The notes under the pieces are model-generated. The model did not search any database and had not been told where the DNA came from. It saw only the letters and a program-made list of their open reading frames with translations. Made by a program: the position numbers and the translations under genes. From an uncultured Bacteroidia bacterium (GTDB taxonomy: Bacteria > Bacteroidota > Bacteroidia > Bacteroidales > Prolixibacteraceae), in the NCBI GenBank assembly GCA_903905505.1, contig CAIVGL010000078.1, positions 62,001-126,000 on the forward strand: a DNA stretch of 64,000 nucleotides. Direction: 5' to 3'. Shown here piece after piece: positions 29,071-38,506 of the stretch. Position 1 is the first letter of the stretch. Each line of letters starts with the position of its first letter.

Positions 29071-32000
29071 TTACACCTCAATTATTCGTGCCACCATTGC
29101 TGATAGTTTTTCGACAGCCAAACGTAAAGTATTCACAGAACTGAAATTCAAACTTAACTTACCTCTACCCTCTTTAACTTGACATTGAGAAGGGTTTTGA
29201 ACCACCCATTGCATCATCTTCTGAAAATGAATTGATTGATAGTAGTTAGAGGCTGGATCAGCAGGTAAATAACAGATCATTCGGGCCTCTTTGAGAATAA
29301 TTCGCTCAATATTCAGGGAGATTGCAATCCAGCGTAAACGCACTACGTCAATCAATTCGAGAGAAGACGGCGGTATTGGTCCAAAACGATCTACCAAACC
29401 TTTCTCAAACTGTTCAAGCATAGCCTCATTTTGCATCGTATCTAACTCTCGATAAAGTAGCATACGCTCCGAAATACTTGAGATATACTCATCTGGAAAT
29501 AACAATTCCAAATCAGTATCTATATTGCAATCATTGACAAATTTAACATCGAGAAAAGCCTCTGAAGTATCACTATTTTGATCTTCAAAAAGATCTTGAA
29601 ACTCACCCGATTTCAGCTCCATCATCGCCTCATTGAGGATTCGATGATAGGCTTCAAAACCAATATCTGCAATAAAGCCACTCTGCTCGCCACCTAACAG
29701 ATTGCCAGCACCCCGGATATCAAGATCTTGCATCGCAATGCTAAAGCCACTCCCAATCTCCGAAAACTCTTCAATGGCCTGCAGACGTCTGCGTGAATCA
29801 GTAGAGAGTACATTCAAGGGTGGCGCTAATAAGTAGCAAAAAGCCTTTTTGTTGGAACGACCAACTCGACCTCGCAACTGATGAAGCTCACTCAGACCGA
29901 AATTCTGCGCATTGTTAATGATGATCGTATTTGCATTTGGAATATCTAAGCCCGACTCAATAATTGTAGTGGCCACAAGCACATCGAAATCGCCATTTAC
30001 AAAATCAAACATGACCTTTTCTAACTTATCTCCATCCATTTGTCCATGCCCAACGACAATGCGTACATCCGGACACAAACGATTTATCAGTCGCTCAACT
30101 TCAATGATATTATTAACCCGATTGTTAATGAAAAATACCTGTCCACCACGAGAGACTTCATAATTAATTGCCTCTTTAATTACCTCTTCACTAAATTCAC
30201 TGACCTCGGTATTGATTGGGTACCGATTTGGCGGAGGGGTATTGATGATTGATAAGTCACGAGCCCCCATCAACGAGAACTGCAAGGTCCTTGGGATTGG
30301 AGTCGCGGTAAGTGTTAAGGTGTCGATATTGGCTTTGAGTTGTTTTAACTTCTCTTTGATCGACACACCAAAATGTTGCTCTTCGTCAATGATCAACAAA
30401 CCCAAATCTTTAAATTTTACATCCTTACCGATGATCTTATGAGTCCCTATCAGAATATCAACCTTTCCATCGGTTAAATCTTTAAGCACCTGCTTCACGT
30501 CTCCAGAATGACGCAATCGGCTAATGTATTGCACATTACAAGGAAAATCTTTCAGTCTTTCGGTAAAGGTCTTAAAATGCTGCAACGCTAAAATCGTCGT
30601 TGGGACAAGAACCGCCACCTGTTTATTATCTGCCACCGCTTTAAATGCAGCACGAATGGCGATCTCCGTCTTACCAAAACCTACATCGCCACAAATTAAA
30701 CGATCCATAGGCATTAGCTTCTCCATATCCTCCTTGATCGCAAAAGTTGCTTTCAGCTGATCGGGGGTGTCTTCATAAATAAAACTAGCCTCTAGTTCTT
30801 CTTGCAAATATGAATCGGCCGAGAAGGCAAAGCCATCCTCCATTTTACGCTTGGCATAGAGGGCAATTAGCTCTCTAGCAATATCTTTAACTTTATTCTT
30901 AGTTTTCGTCTTAAGGTTCTGCCAAGTAGCAGTCCCAAGCTTGTTAATCGACGGCTCCTGTCCTTCCCGACCTCGATATTTCGAAATACGATGCAACGAA
31001 TGGATACTAACAAGCAAGGAGTCGTTATCACGATAGATCAAGCGAATGGCTTCTTGGATGTTTCCATTGACTTCTGATTTTACCAACCCTGCAAATTTTC
31101 CAATCCCATGATCGATGTGGACGACAAAATCGCCCGGATGAAGTTTGCTCAGCTCTTTGATGGTAATCGCTTGACGCGATGACTTTTTAGACTTTAACTT
31201 AAACCGATGATAGCGTTCAAAGATCTGATGATCGGTATAAAAACAGATCTTTAAATCGTGGTCTATAAATCCCTCATTCAGTGCAAACAACAAACTTTCA
31301 ATCTTCTGAGGATCGCCCTTGTCATCAAAGATAGCATGAAGACGTTCGATCTGCTTTGGACTCGAGGTAAGCAGAATATTTTGATACCCTTTTTGACGAT
31401 TAGCCTTTAAATCACTGCCGAGCAGATCGAAATTCTTATTAAAAACAGGCTGTTTTGTGGTATTAAACTCCAAATTATCGGGTGCGGTAAAATAGCCAGA
31501 AGAACTAAATTCCAAGCAAGGAAATAAGTCCAATCCCTTTTTAAACTCTTGTGATGAGATCACCAAATTAGAGGTGCCATCTGCACCAATTCGAGTAGTA
31601 GCTTCCTGATAAAGGGTTTTTAATTGAACACCGAGATAGGTAAAGTTTGGTGAAACGATTACCGTTTTATCCTGAAGGAATTCGAATAGCGATACCCGCT
31701 CCTCTTCTGGCAATCCCTCTTGTATATTTGGGATAACAGAGATTCTTGTAAGTGGCAATTTGGAGATCTGATCTTCAATATCGAAGGTTCGAATAGAATC
31801 CACAACATCCCCAAAGAAATCTATCCGATAGGGGTCTTCATTTGAATAGGAAAAGATGTCGACAATAGATCCTCGAAGTGAATATTGTCCAGGTTCATAA
31901 ACAAATTCAACCCGTTCAAAACCATATTCGTGCAACACCTCTTGAATAAAAGAGATAGAATATTTTGCTCCAATCTGAATATGTAAGGTATTCTTCTCTA

Positions 32001-32415
32001 AGCCCACTTCAGAAATAACCTTCTCCATCATGGCCTCGGGATAGGTTACCACGATGTAACCCGTCTCCTTCATTGAAAGCCGATTCAGCACATCGGTGCG
32101 AAAAATAATATTTTCACTATCGATCAGTTCGTGTGCAATACTCCGACGGAAAGATGAAGGAAAAAATAAAACTTTATCGGTTAGCCCCAAAGCATTTAAG
32201 TCATCACAAAAATAGGCCGCCTCTTCACGGTCATTTAAAATAGCCAAGGCCGGGAATGAGCCCACTTGATAACTAGCGGCTAAAACTACTGCTGATGCAG
32301 AGCCGGTCAAGCCTGAGAGCGCTAATTTAGGAGCCTGCAAAGCGTCCATTTTCACACGCAATCCAATCACCGAGGGATGATTGGCGTAAATTCGATGTAG
32401 TTCGTTTAGTTCCAA
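29071..32415 (-). CDS. mfd: Transcription-repair coupling factor Mfd
   Basis: This 1114-residue protein removes stalled RNA polymerase and recruits the UvrA/B excision machinery. Seen in order: the UvrB-like N-terminal modules, the RNA-polymerase-interacting domain (LHPGDFVVHIDHGIGKFAGL, about residue 430), the superfamily-2 translocase with Walker A GDVGFGKTE (about residue 575) and Walker B DEEQ box, the RecG-like TRG region (LHQLRGRVGRS) and the C-terminal regulatory TRCF domain. Length is normal for Bacteroidota. A -7 promoter box lies 25 bases upstream. Confidence 0.98.
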   Translation of the reverse strand: MELNELHRIYANHPSVIGLRVKMDALQAPKLALSGLTGSASAVVLAASYQVGSFPALAILNDREEAAYFCDDLNALGLTDKVLFFPSSFRRSIAHELIDSENIIFRTDVLNRLSMKETGYIVVTYPEAMMEKVISEVGLEKNTLHIQIGAKYSISFIQEVLHEYGFERVEFVYEPGQYSLRGSIVDIFSYSNEDPYRIDFFGDVVDSIRTFDIEDQISKLPLTRISVIPNIQEGLPEEERVSLFEFLQDKTVIVSPNFTYLGVQLKTLYQEATTRIGADGTSNLVISSQEFKKGLDLFPCLEFSSSGYFTAPDNLEFNTTKQPVFNKNFDLLGSDLKANRQKGYQNILLTSSPKQIERLHAIFDDKGDPQKIESLLFALNEGFIDHDLKICFYTDHQIFERYHRFKLKSKKSSRQAITIKELSKLHPGDFVVHIDHGIGKFAGLVKSEVNGNIQEAIRLIYRDNDSLLVSIHSLHRISKYRGREGQEPSINKLGTATWQNLKTKTKNKVKDIARELIALYAKRKMEDGFAFSADSYLQEELEASFIYEDTPDQLKATFAIKEDMEKLMPMDRLICGDVGFGKTEIAIRAAFKAVADNKQVAVLVPTTILALQHFKTFTERLKDFPCNVQYISRLRHSGDVKQVLKDLTDGKVDILIGTHKIIGKDVKFKDLGLLIIDEEQHFGVSIKEKLKQLKANIDTLTLTATPIPRTLQFSLMGARDLSIINTPPPNRYPINTEVSEFSEEVIKEAINYEVSRGGQVFFINNRVNNIIEVERLINRLCPDVRIVVGHGQMDGDKLEKVMFDFVNGDFDVLVATTIIESGLDIPNANTIIINNAQNFGLSELHQLRGRVGRSNKKAFCYLLAPPLNVLSTDSRRRLQAIEEFSEIGSGFSIAMQDLDIRGAGNLLGGEQSGFIADIGFEAYHRILNEAMMELKSGEFQDLFEDQNSDTSEAFLDVKFVNDCNIDTDLELLFPDEYISSISERMLLYRELDTMQNEAMLEQFEKGLVDRFGPIPPSSLELIDVVRLRWIAISLNIERIILKEARMICYLPADPASNYYQSIHFQKMMQWVVQNPSQCQVKEGRGKLSLNFSSVNTLRLAVEKLSAMVARIIEV

Positions 32416-32440
32416 AATTAACTTTTCACAGACAGGGGAG

Positions 32441-32448
32441 CAAAAGTA
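32441..32448 (-). promoter_or_regulatory. -7 promoter box of mfd
   Basis: TACTTTTG on the minus strand matches TAnnTTTG exactly and ends 25 bases before the mfd start codon. No -33 TTTG is seen at 19-21 bases, so the match is partial. Confidence 0.5.
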
Positions 32449-32582
32449 CGAAAATATAGGACTTAATTAAGATCCACTAAAGCAAGAATTCACTGACTTA
32501 CACTTATCAAAAACGGCTCTAAACTGACTCAAATCGAAACAAATTTCAATCCTAAAGAATTTACTTTCGCGAATTGATATTT

Positions 32583-32599
32583 TTGGCAGACTTTTTGTT
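32583..32599 (+). promoter_or_regulatory. Ambiguous promoter of the Tyr-rich exported gene (sigma-54-like or TAnnTTTG)
   Basis: TTGGCAGA-CTTT-TTGTT resembles a sigma-54 -24/-12 element, with GG and GT ten bases apart; the -12 C is replaced by T. The overlapping TATTTTTG at 32578-32585 is instead an exact -7 box of the primary sigma, without a -33 TTTG. Both lie 30-50 bases before ATG 32633, so a promoter here is likely but its sigma factor is uncertain. Confidence 0.4.
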
Positions 32600-32632
32600 T
32601 ATATTCTCTTGTATGAACTAAGATCTATATCC

Positions 32633-34213
32633 ATGAAAACAATTCTACTCCACTATCAGAATCGACTAACAAGGTTTAGCTTCTTAACGATCTTGCTTTT
32701 ATCCGTTATCAGCGTCCAAGGTTTTTCTCAATCACAAGCAAAGAGTGATCTTCTCAAAATGATCGATGAAGATCGAACAACTATTGAAGTGATTGCAAGT
32801 GCTGATAAAAACATACATGCTGATTTATTGCTTGTTGCACAAACTCCCGATCTATTGGGTAGTATTGAAGAGCTGCAGCAAAAGTCGCAGACCCAATTTA
32901 AGATAATTATTAATCCCTACGATCGTCCTGCACAAACGGCATTATATGAAATGGCCCGTTACCCCGATCTGATATCAGAAATCGTATCAAAGGGTAAGCC
33001 AAACCAGTCTACCGTTGAGCGTATTATTTTAAAATACCCTCAAGATATTCAAGAAACAGCGAGAAAGAATGCACTAAAAAACTTTGATGCTTTAGTTCGG
33101 ATTGAGCATATAAATGTTCAAGTTGATAAAGCTTTCGCCGAATTGCTCGAGCCTTATTCCAAGAAAGTGCACGAAAGTGTTCAAGTACTGCTAAATCATC
33201 CGGAAGTCGTTTCAGCACTAGTCAATGATAAATCCTTTATCAAACTTCTAGGGGAGGTTTATCGAGATGATCCAGAGTGGGTGATAAATCAGATTAACCA
33301 AGCAGCACGAACAATTTCAACACGCGAAAAGGAGGATCTAGCCTCCTATCAAGAACAACTTCAGAATGACCCTCGAGCCTACAATGAGCTTGTTAATGCA
33401 TCAGATAAATTTGCAAAAGAGAATTATGAAGTTCGATATATTCAAAATTCATCAGTACCAATTGTTGAGACCCGTATAATCAATTGTTATCCTTACTGGT
33501 TCGGATATCCATTCTGGTATACTGAACCATTCTGGCGTCCAAGACCTTTGTATTTCCATACTGGGATTTATAGAAATAGTTTTGGCAAAATAGTTTTTTA
33601 TGGACTTCCCTCTGCTCTATTTCTGCAGTGGCATACCTCGTATCACCCGCGATTATATCGTCACCTCTCCTACAATTACTACAACTTCTATGAGAATCAT
33701 TATATGAAGCGATTTAAGGCTTCACCACATTTATTTCCGCGACAAGGATTTTACAGATCTATAGAATATCATGTGATTAATAATCACCACGTCAACAACC
33801 GTGCACTGCAACGAATCGACCATCAGCGAGGACTGAATATCGTAAGAGCTCCTTCAGCCTATCAGTCAACAGGACAATCAAGCAGAGCGGTTGTAAACAC
33901 GCGACGTAATTTCTCATCGCAACCGACCCAAGGGGTGAATAACAATCCGACTACTGCACCTCGAAGAGTTGATAGGCCAAGCAATTCCGTTGGTTCATCC
34001 TCCCAAAAATCTACTGCTCCGCAGAATTACAAAAGATCTTCAGGATCTGTCCCTTCACAGGTTGTGGCACCCAATAATTCACAATCGCTTAAGAGCTCAA
34101 CGATTACACCTTCCACAAATACGAAATCAACAAATCGCAGACAATCCACCTCTAAAGTAAAGGGAACAAAAGACGAGGTAAAAAAAGAGAACCGAAAAGG
34201 GAGAGAGCGCTAA
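32633..34213 (+). CDS. Exported protein with Tyr/aromatic-rich middle and basic Ser/Asn/Thr-rich tail
   Basis: This 526-residue protein of unrecognised family starts at ATG 32633, directly before the hydrophobic signal region (ILLHYQNRLTRF... VQGFSQ); an upstream ATG at 32609 would add eight residues. Residues about 30-270 are helical and polar (repeated hydrophobic heptads, for example VQVLLNHPEVVSALV). Residues about 280-370 are dense in Tyr, Trp, His and Arg (CYPYWFGYPFWYTEPFW; SYNYYNFYENHYMKR). The last 150 residues are low-complexity and basic. The layout suggests a periplasmic or surface protein with an adhesive or wall-binding tail, but no function is assigned. The DUF4136 lipoprotein follows 44 bases later on the same strand, and the two probably form one unit ended by the terminator at 34808. 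Confidence 0.85.
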   Translation: MKTILLHYQNRLTRFSFLTILLLSVISVQGFSQSQAKSDLLKMIDEDRTTIEVIASADKNIHADLLLVAQTPDLLGSIEELQQKSQTQFKIIINPYDRPAQTALYEMARYPDLISEIVSKGKPNQSTVERIILKYPQDIQETARKNALKNFDALVRIEHINVQVDKAFAELLEPYSKKVHESVQVLLNHPEVVSALVNDKSFIKLLGEVYRDDPEWVINQINQAARTISTREKEDLASYQEQLQNDPRAYNELVNASDKFAKENYEVRYIQNSSVPIVETRIINCYPYWFGYPFWYTEPFWRPRPLYFHTGIYRNSFGKIVFYGLPSALFLQWHTSYHPRLYRHLSYNYYNFYENHYMKRFKASPHLFPRQGFYRSIEYHVINNHHVNNRALQRIDHQRGLNIVRAPSAYQSTGQSSRAVVNTRRNFSSQPTQGVNNNPTTAPRRVDRPSNSVGSSSQKSTAPQNYKRSSGSVPSQVVAPNNSQSLKSSTITPSTNTKSTNRRQSTSKVKGTKDEVKKENRKGRER

Positions 34214-34257
34214 AGTTTAATAATAGAACGATAAAAACAACATAAAACTTGATTAAG

Positions 34258-34782
34258 ATGAAAACAAATTACTTTAAATTAATGATGCCATTCGTGCTCC
34301 TGCTGAGCATGATCGCTTGTACTGGAATTCGGGTAACGACAGATTTCGATAAAAAAATAAATTTTTCGAATTACAAGACCTATAATTTCAGCAAAGAAGT
34401 TGACAAAGTCTCGTTAAATGATCTAAATCGCAGAAGATTAAAAGATGCAATTGCGCGCGAATTAGAGACAAAGGGGTATAAATTAGCTGACTCTCCAGAT
34501 CTACTGGTGTCAACTTTTATAAAAGGGAAAACGAAGTATACTGCCATTGCGAACAATATGTCAATGGGTTATATGTACATGCGTCCTTGGGGCTCTTCAA
34601 GTACCTATATCGATGTTAATAAATCAATTGAGGGGACCTTATTTATCGACCTAATAGACGTTAACGAGAAAAAACTGGTCTGGGAAGGGGTTGCTGAAGG
34701 GCTTATGAATCCCCGAACGGACACGCGAGAGGAGAAAATAAATAGTGTTGTACAGTTAATATTTAAGAACTATCCGCACTAA
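34258..34782 (+). CDS. DUF4136 lipoprotein
   Basis: This 174-residue protein starts at ATG 34258; an in-frame TTG nine bases upstream is less likely. The N-terminus ends in the lipobox LSMIAC (about residue 20). The remainder has the DUF4136 pattern: VTTDFDKKINFSNYKTYNF, then ELETKGYKLADSPDLLVST, and a C-terminal EGTLFIDLIDVNEKKLVWEG with a closing NPRTDTREEKINSVVQLIFKNYP-like end. DUF4136 proteins are envelope lipoproteins of unknown role. It lies directly after the Tyr-rich gene and before a strong terminator. Confidence 0.9.
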   Translation: MKTNYFKLMMPFVLLLSMIACTGIRVTTDFDKKINFSNYKTYNFSKEVDKVSLNDLNRRRLKDAIARELETKGYKLADSPDLLVSTFIKGKTKYTAIANNMSMGYMYMRPWGSSSTYIDVNKSIEGTLFIDLIDVNEKKLVWEGVAEGLMNPRTDTREEKINSVVQLIFKNYPH

Positions 34783-34807
34783 GATTCAACACTTAAATCA
34801 CAAGATC

Positions 34808-34834
34808 AAAGGCTGGAATTTCTCCAGCCTTTTT
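34808..34834 (+). terminator. Intrinsic terminator after the DUF4136 gene
   Basis: A 10-base perfect inverted repeat (AAAGGCTGGA at 34808-34817, TCCAGCCTTT at 34823-34832) has a 5-base loop and continues into T residues. It starts 26 bases after the stop codon. Confidence 0.85.
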
Positions 34835-34969
34835 GCACATCCCTACTCAACCAAACGATTTCTCGTTTAATGAATTACTTCCGTTAAACCTTTAAGGACT
34901 AATAATGGTTATCTAGGTATAGGAATAGAAAAATTTCCTAATTTTGTGGTGCTCAAATTTTTAAATTTT

Positions 34970-36235
34970 ATGACAGATAAGAAACTTCCATTTTCAAAAC
35001 AAACATTAGAAAATATCATCGATAAATACCCAACTCCATTTCATATTTACGATGAAAAAGGGATGAGGGCTTACGCGAAACGTTTTGTTAAAGCCTTCGA
35101 TTGGAACGAAGGGTTTAAAGAGTATTATGCGATTAAAGCGGCACCAAACCCTTACCTGATGAAAATCCTTCGCCAGGAAGGCTTTGGTATTGACTGTAGC
35201 TCGATTGCCGAGCTTGAGTTAGCTGAGAAAATAGGGATGAGCGGTGAAGAGATTATGTTCACCTCCAATGACACTCCTGCCTATGAATATCAAAAAGCGG
35301 TATCTATGGGTGCGATCATCAACCTTGATGACCTTGCACACATCCAATACCTTGATGAAAACATTGGCTTGCCAGAGTTAGTTTGCTGCAGATACAATCC
35401 TGGCTCACTAAAGGAAGGTAATGCCATTATTGGCCATCCAGAAGAGGCTAAATATGGTTTTACAAGAAGTCAACTTTTCGAGGGGTATCAAATACTTATC
35501 GACAAAGGGGTAAAACGATTTGGAATTCATACCATGGTCGCTTCCAACGAGCTTGACTCAGACTACTTTGGAGGTACAGCGCAAATACTTTTTGAACTGA
35601 TTGCTGACCTATCACAGAAATTAAACATCACCTTTGAATTTGCGAACCTAGGCGGTGGAATAGGGATACCCTATAAACCAGAACAAAAAGAGGTTGATCT
35701 AGAGAAAATGAGCGCAGGGATTAAAGCTAATTATGATAAATATATTATAGGCAATGGACTGAAACCGATCAAGCTTTATTTCGAGTCAGGTCGTGCCATC
35801 ACGGGTCCTTATGGCTATTTAATATCAAAAGTACTGCACATCAAAGACACCTATAAAAAATATGCCGGGTTAGATTCGTGTATGGCAAACCTTATGCGCC
35901 CAGCGCTTTATGGCTCCTACCACCACATTTCAGTTCCTGGTAAAGAAGAGCTATCGAATAAGATTATGTACGATGTAACGGGCTCTCTTTGCGAGAACAA
36001 CGATAAGTTTGCCATCAACAGAGTGCTTCCTAAATTAGAAACTGGTGATATCGTGGTGATCCATGACACCGGTGCTCACGGTCATTCAATGGGCTTTAAC
36101 TACAATGGCAAGCTCCGTTCAGCCGAACTTTTAATGCGCGAAAATGGGGATATTGTTCAAATTCGTAGAGCTGAAACTTTAGACGACTATTTTGTGACCC
36201 TTGATTTCAACGGAGTCCCAGCCTTTAAGGTATAA
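34970..36235 (+). CDS. lysA: Diaminopimelate decarboxylase
   Basis: This 421-residue PLP enzyme converts meso-diaminopimelate to L-lysine, the last step of lysine synthesis. ATG 34970 is preferred over GTG 34946 because the homologous region begins about there. Seen: the fold-III decarboxylase PLP-lysine motif YYAIKAAPNP, the glycine loop NLGGGIGIPY, the FESGRAITGPYG strand and the Cys motif GSLCENND at the dimer active site. The C-terminal beta domain ends VTLDFNG. Related decarboxylases (arginine, carboxynorspermidine) are less likely. A GT2-like gene follows 35 bases later. Confidence 0.9.
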   Translation: MTDKKLPFSKQTLENIIDKYPTPFHIYDEKGMRAYAKRFVKAFDWNEGFKEYYAIKAAPNPYLMKILRQEGFGIDCSSIAELELAEKIGMSGEEIMFTSNDTPAYEYQKAVSMGAIINLDDLAHIQYLDENIGLPELVCCRYNPGSLKEGNAIIGHPEEAKYGFTRSQLFEGYQILIDKGVKRFGIHTMVASNELDSDYFGGTAQILFELIADLSQKLNITFEFANLGGGIGIPYKPEQKEVDLEKMSAGIKANYDKYIIGNGLKPIKLYFESGRAITGPYGYLISKVLHIKDTYKKYAGLDSCMANLMRPALYGSYHHISVPGKEELSNKIMYDVTGSLCENNDKFAINRVLPKLETGDIVVIHDTGAHGHSMGFNYNGKLRSAELLMRENGDIVQIRRAETLDDYFVTLDFNGVPAFKV

Positions 36236-36270
36236 CGAAGCCCAATCAGTACCATTTATTCTTGATAAAC

Positions 36271-37158
36271 ATGAAAGTTTGCGGTTTTAGCTTTGTCAAA
36301 AATGCAGTAAAATTCGACTATCCAATAGTCGAAGCGATAAACTCCATCTTGCCAATCTGCGACAAATTTATCGTGGCCGTAGGAGATTGCGATGACGGCA
36401 CCCGTGAACTGATTGAATCCATTGGTTCCCCTAAGATTAAGATCATAGACACCATCTGGGATCCTAGTTTACGTGAAAAAGGTCGAGTGTTAGCTTCTGA
36501 GACGAATAAAGCTTTCGATGTGATATCAGATCAATACGACTGGTGTTTTTATATCCAAGGGGATGAAGTGGTGCACGAAAAATACCTTCCTGAGATTAAA
36601 AATTCGATGGAGAAATACCTTCATGACAAGGAGGTCGATGGGTTGATTATGCACTATACCCACTTCTATGGAACTTTTGATTATTTCGCCGATTCAAGAC
36701 GGTGGTACCGAAGTGAGATACGCATCATTAAAAACGACAAAGGGATACGTTCGTGGAACGATGCGCAAGGATTTAGATGGAATAATGCCACCAAGCTCAA
36801 AGGAGTATTCATCGATGCTTGGATGTACCATTACGGCTGGGTTAGGCCCCCCAAATTAATGAAAGACAAACTTGATGGAGCCAAACAATATTGGTCTGTC
36901 AATTCAAAACATATTAAAACGATCGAGCAAGAATCGGCTGAATATCAGTACGAAGATGGCATCGACAGCTTAGAGAAATTCGAGGGAGACCACCCTCAAG
37001 TTATGCAGTCGCGCATCAACGAGCGGAACTGGCATCCTGAGCTCTCGATAAAAAAGAAAAAGCTCAATGGTCGCTATTATTTCTTATATTGGTTTGAGAA
37101 GATCTTTAACTATCGACCTTTCGAAAACAAACATTTCATTGAAGTTAAGCGATCATGA
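36271..37158 (+). CDS. GT2-like glycosyltransferase
   Basis: This 295-residue protein starts at ATG 36271; the in-frame TTG at 36262 is less likely. The N-terminal half reads like a GT-A nucleotide-diphospho-sugar fold: KVCGFSFVKNAVKFDYPIVEAI, then FIVAVGDCDDGTRELIE, and WCFYIQGDEVVHEKYLPEI, where the DE pair stands where the DxD motif usually is. No membrane helices are seen. The acceptor is unknown; modification of a surface polysaccharide or glycoprotein is typical for the family. Its stop codon overlaps the tsaC start (ATGA), so the two are translationally coupled. Confidence 0.8.
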   Translation: MKVCGFSFVKNAVKFDYPIVEAINSILPICDKFIVAVGDCDDGTRELIESIGSPKIKIIDTIWDPSLREKGRVLASETNKAFDVISDQYDWCFYIQGDEVVHEKYLPEIKNSMEKYLHDKEVDGLIMHYTHFYGTFDYFADSRRWYRSEIRIIKNDKGIRSWNDAQGFRWNNATKLKGVFIDAWMYHYGWVRPPKLMKDKLDGAKQYWSVNSKHIKTIEQESAEYQYEDGIDSLEKFEGDHPQVMQSRINERNWHPELSIKKKKLNGRYYFLYWFEKIFNYRPFENKHFIEVKRS

Positions 37159-37733
37159 TAACAACTAGTTTCCACGACGATCTAGCCAAAGCGGTTGAAG
37201 TACTAAGAGCCGGAGGAATAATACTTTATCCGACTGATACGGTATGGGGAATTGGCTGTGATGCCACGAATGCCAATGCGGTTAAGCGGATCTATGAGAT
37301 CAAGCAGCGTGAAGACTCGAAAAGCATGCTCATCTTAATGGAAAATGCGAATCTATTAAACAGCTATATCACGGAAGTTCCTGAAGTAGCTTGGGATCTA
37401 ATTGAAGTTTCGGAAAGCCCTTTAACCATTATCTATCCAGCAGCAAAAAATCTTGCCCCTAACCTCATAGCTGCTGACAAAAGCATAGGGATCAGAATTA
37501 CCAGTGAACCATTTACACAGCAGTTAATTCAGCGTTTCAGAAGACCTATAGTCTCTACCTCTGCCAATATAAGCGGACAAAAGTCACCCCGGAATTTTGC
37601 TGAGATTTCAGCCGAGATAAAGGATAAGATGGACTATGTGGTGAACTACCGCCAAGGCGATTTATCCGAATCCGTCCCTTCAAGCATCATTAAATTAGGT
37701 GTGGGAGGTCAGATAGAAATCATCCGCAAATAA
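37155..37733 (+). CDS. tsaC: L-threonylcarbamoyladenylate synthase (TsaC/YrdC)
   Basis: This 192-residue enzyme makes threonylcarbamoyl-AMP from threonine, bicarbonate and ATP for the t6A37 modification of ANN-decoding tRNAs. Motifs of the YrdC fold are clear: GGIILYPTDTVWGIGCDA (residues 21-38), IKQREDSKSM, then RITSEPFTQQLI and the SANISGQKSP loop. The short, single-domain form (about 190 residues) fits TsaC rather than the longer Sua5. It overlaps the GT2-like gene by four bases and converges on the DUF2807 gene. Confidence 0.95.
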   Translation: MITTSFHDDLAKAVEVLRAGGIILYPTDTVWGIGCDATNANAVKRIYEIKQREDSKSMLILMENANLLNSYITEVPEVAWDLIEVSESPLTIIYPAAKNLAPNLIAADKSIGIRITSEPFTQQLIQRFRRPIVSTSANISGQKSPRNFAEISAEIKDKMDYVVNYRQGDLSESVPSSIIKLGVGGQIEIIRK

Positions 37734-37736
37734 GAC

Positions 37737-38435
37737 CTAATCTTTTTTCACGATTCCGGTACCTAAGATAGCCGTATCAACCAATGGCTGACCGCGATAG
37801 ATAACATTTCCTGATCCAGCTAGTCGAGCGACTAAATTCTTAACCGCATGAACCATGCAGTTTCCTGAGCCACCGATCTTCACATTCACATCATTAGCGG
37901 GAAAATCAATCGCCTTAACATTACCCGATCCAGAAACGACAGCCTTAAATTCAGCAGCAGGAACGTTTCCAGACAATTGAACATTACCAGATCCAGAAAT
38001 TGCGACTGACACTTTAGAAGAGTTCAATTCCAAGAATTTAATGTCTCCACTCCCACTGATTATTAAATTCAAGATTCTTGAATCGACCTTCTCATCGGCA
38101 GTTATTGAACCAGAGCCTAAGATCAAAAGCTCATCTATTTGAGGCATCGTGATATAAATATCAACCTTTCCAGGATTCCATTTATTAAACCAGGTATCAC
38201 TAGGATATTTAACAATCAATTTCCGATTACTAACCTCTGTAATTAATTTATTTAGGGTACCCTCTTGACCCTTCACTTCAACATTTTGAACCTCGCCCTG
38301 ACGCAGATGGATGTCTGCACCAATCTTCAGAGAGATCTCGGTAAAAGCAGATAGAGTTCTAGTCTGAGTTTTTTGTGCAAAAGCTCCAGTAGCTAGAATA
38401 AAAGCAAGTGACAGGGTAAAGAAAAATGTTTTCAT
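37737..38435 (-). CDS. DUF2807 (GIN domain) exported protein
   Basis: This 232-residue protein has a signal peptide (MKTFFFTLSLAFILATGAFAQ). The rest is a right-handed beta-helix-like repeat protein with the recurring strand motif xxSGSGxv (ILGSGSITAD, ISGSGDIKFLE, ISGSGNVQLSG, VSGSGNVKAID, IGGSGNCMVHA, LAGSGNVIYRG). This is the pattern of the DUF2807 head-GIN family, of unknown role in the envelope. A sigma-54-like element lies about 32 bases upstream. It is convergent with tsaC, with only three bases between stops. Confidence 0.92.
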   Translation of the reverse strand: MKTFFFTLSLAFILATGAFAQKTQTRTLSAFTEISLKIGADIHLRQGEVQNVEVKGQEGTLNKLITEVSNRKLIVKYPSDTWFNKWNPGKVDIYITMPQIDELLILGSGSITADEKVDSRILNLIISGSGDIKFLELNSSKVSVAISGSGNVQLSGNVPAAEFKAVVSGSGNVKAIDFPANDVNVKIGGSGNCMVHAVKNLVARLAGSGNVIYRGQPLVDTAILGTGIVKKD

Positions 38436-38466
38436 AGTTTAACTATTTAAGTGAATACAACCAAAA

Positions 38467-38483
38467 TGCAAAAATCAAGCCAA
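38467..38483 (-). promoter_or_regulatory. Sigma-54-like -24/-12 promoter of the DUF2807 gene
   Basis: On the minus strand TTGGCTTG-ATTT-TTGCA matches the sigma-54 consensus YTGGCACG-N4-TTGCW at 11 of 13 defined positions, with GG and GC exactly ten bases apart. The -12 element lies about 32 bases before the start codon, so the transcript would begin about 20 bases upstream of the ATG. No primary-sigma box with correct spacing was found in the same region. Confidence 0.5.
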
Positions 38484-38506
38484 AAGGTACAAAACCGGAT
38501 AATACT

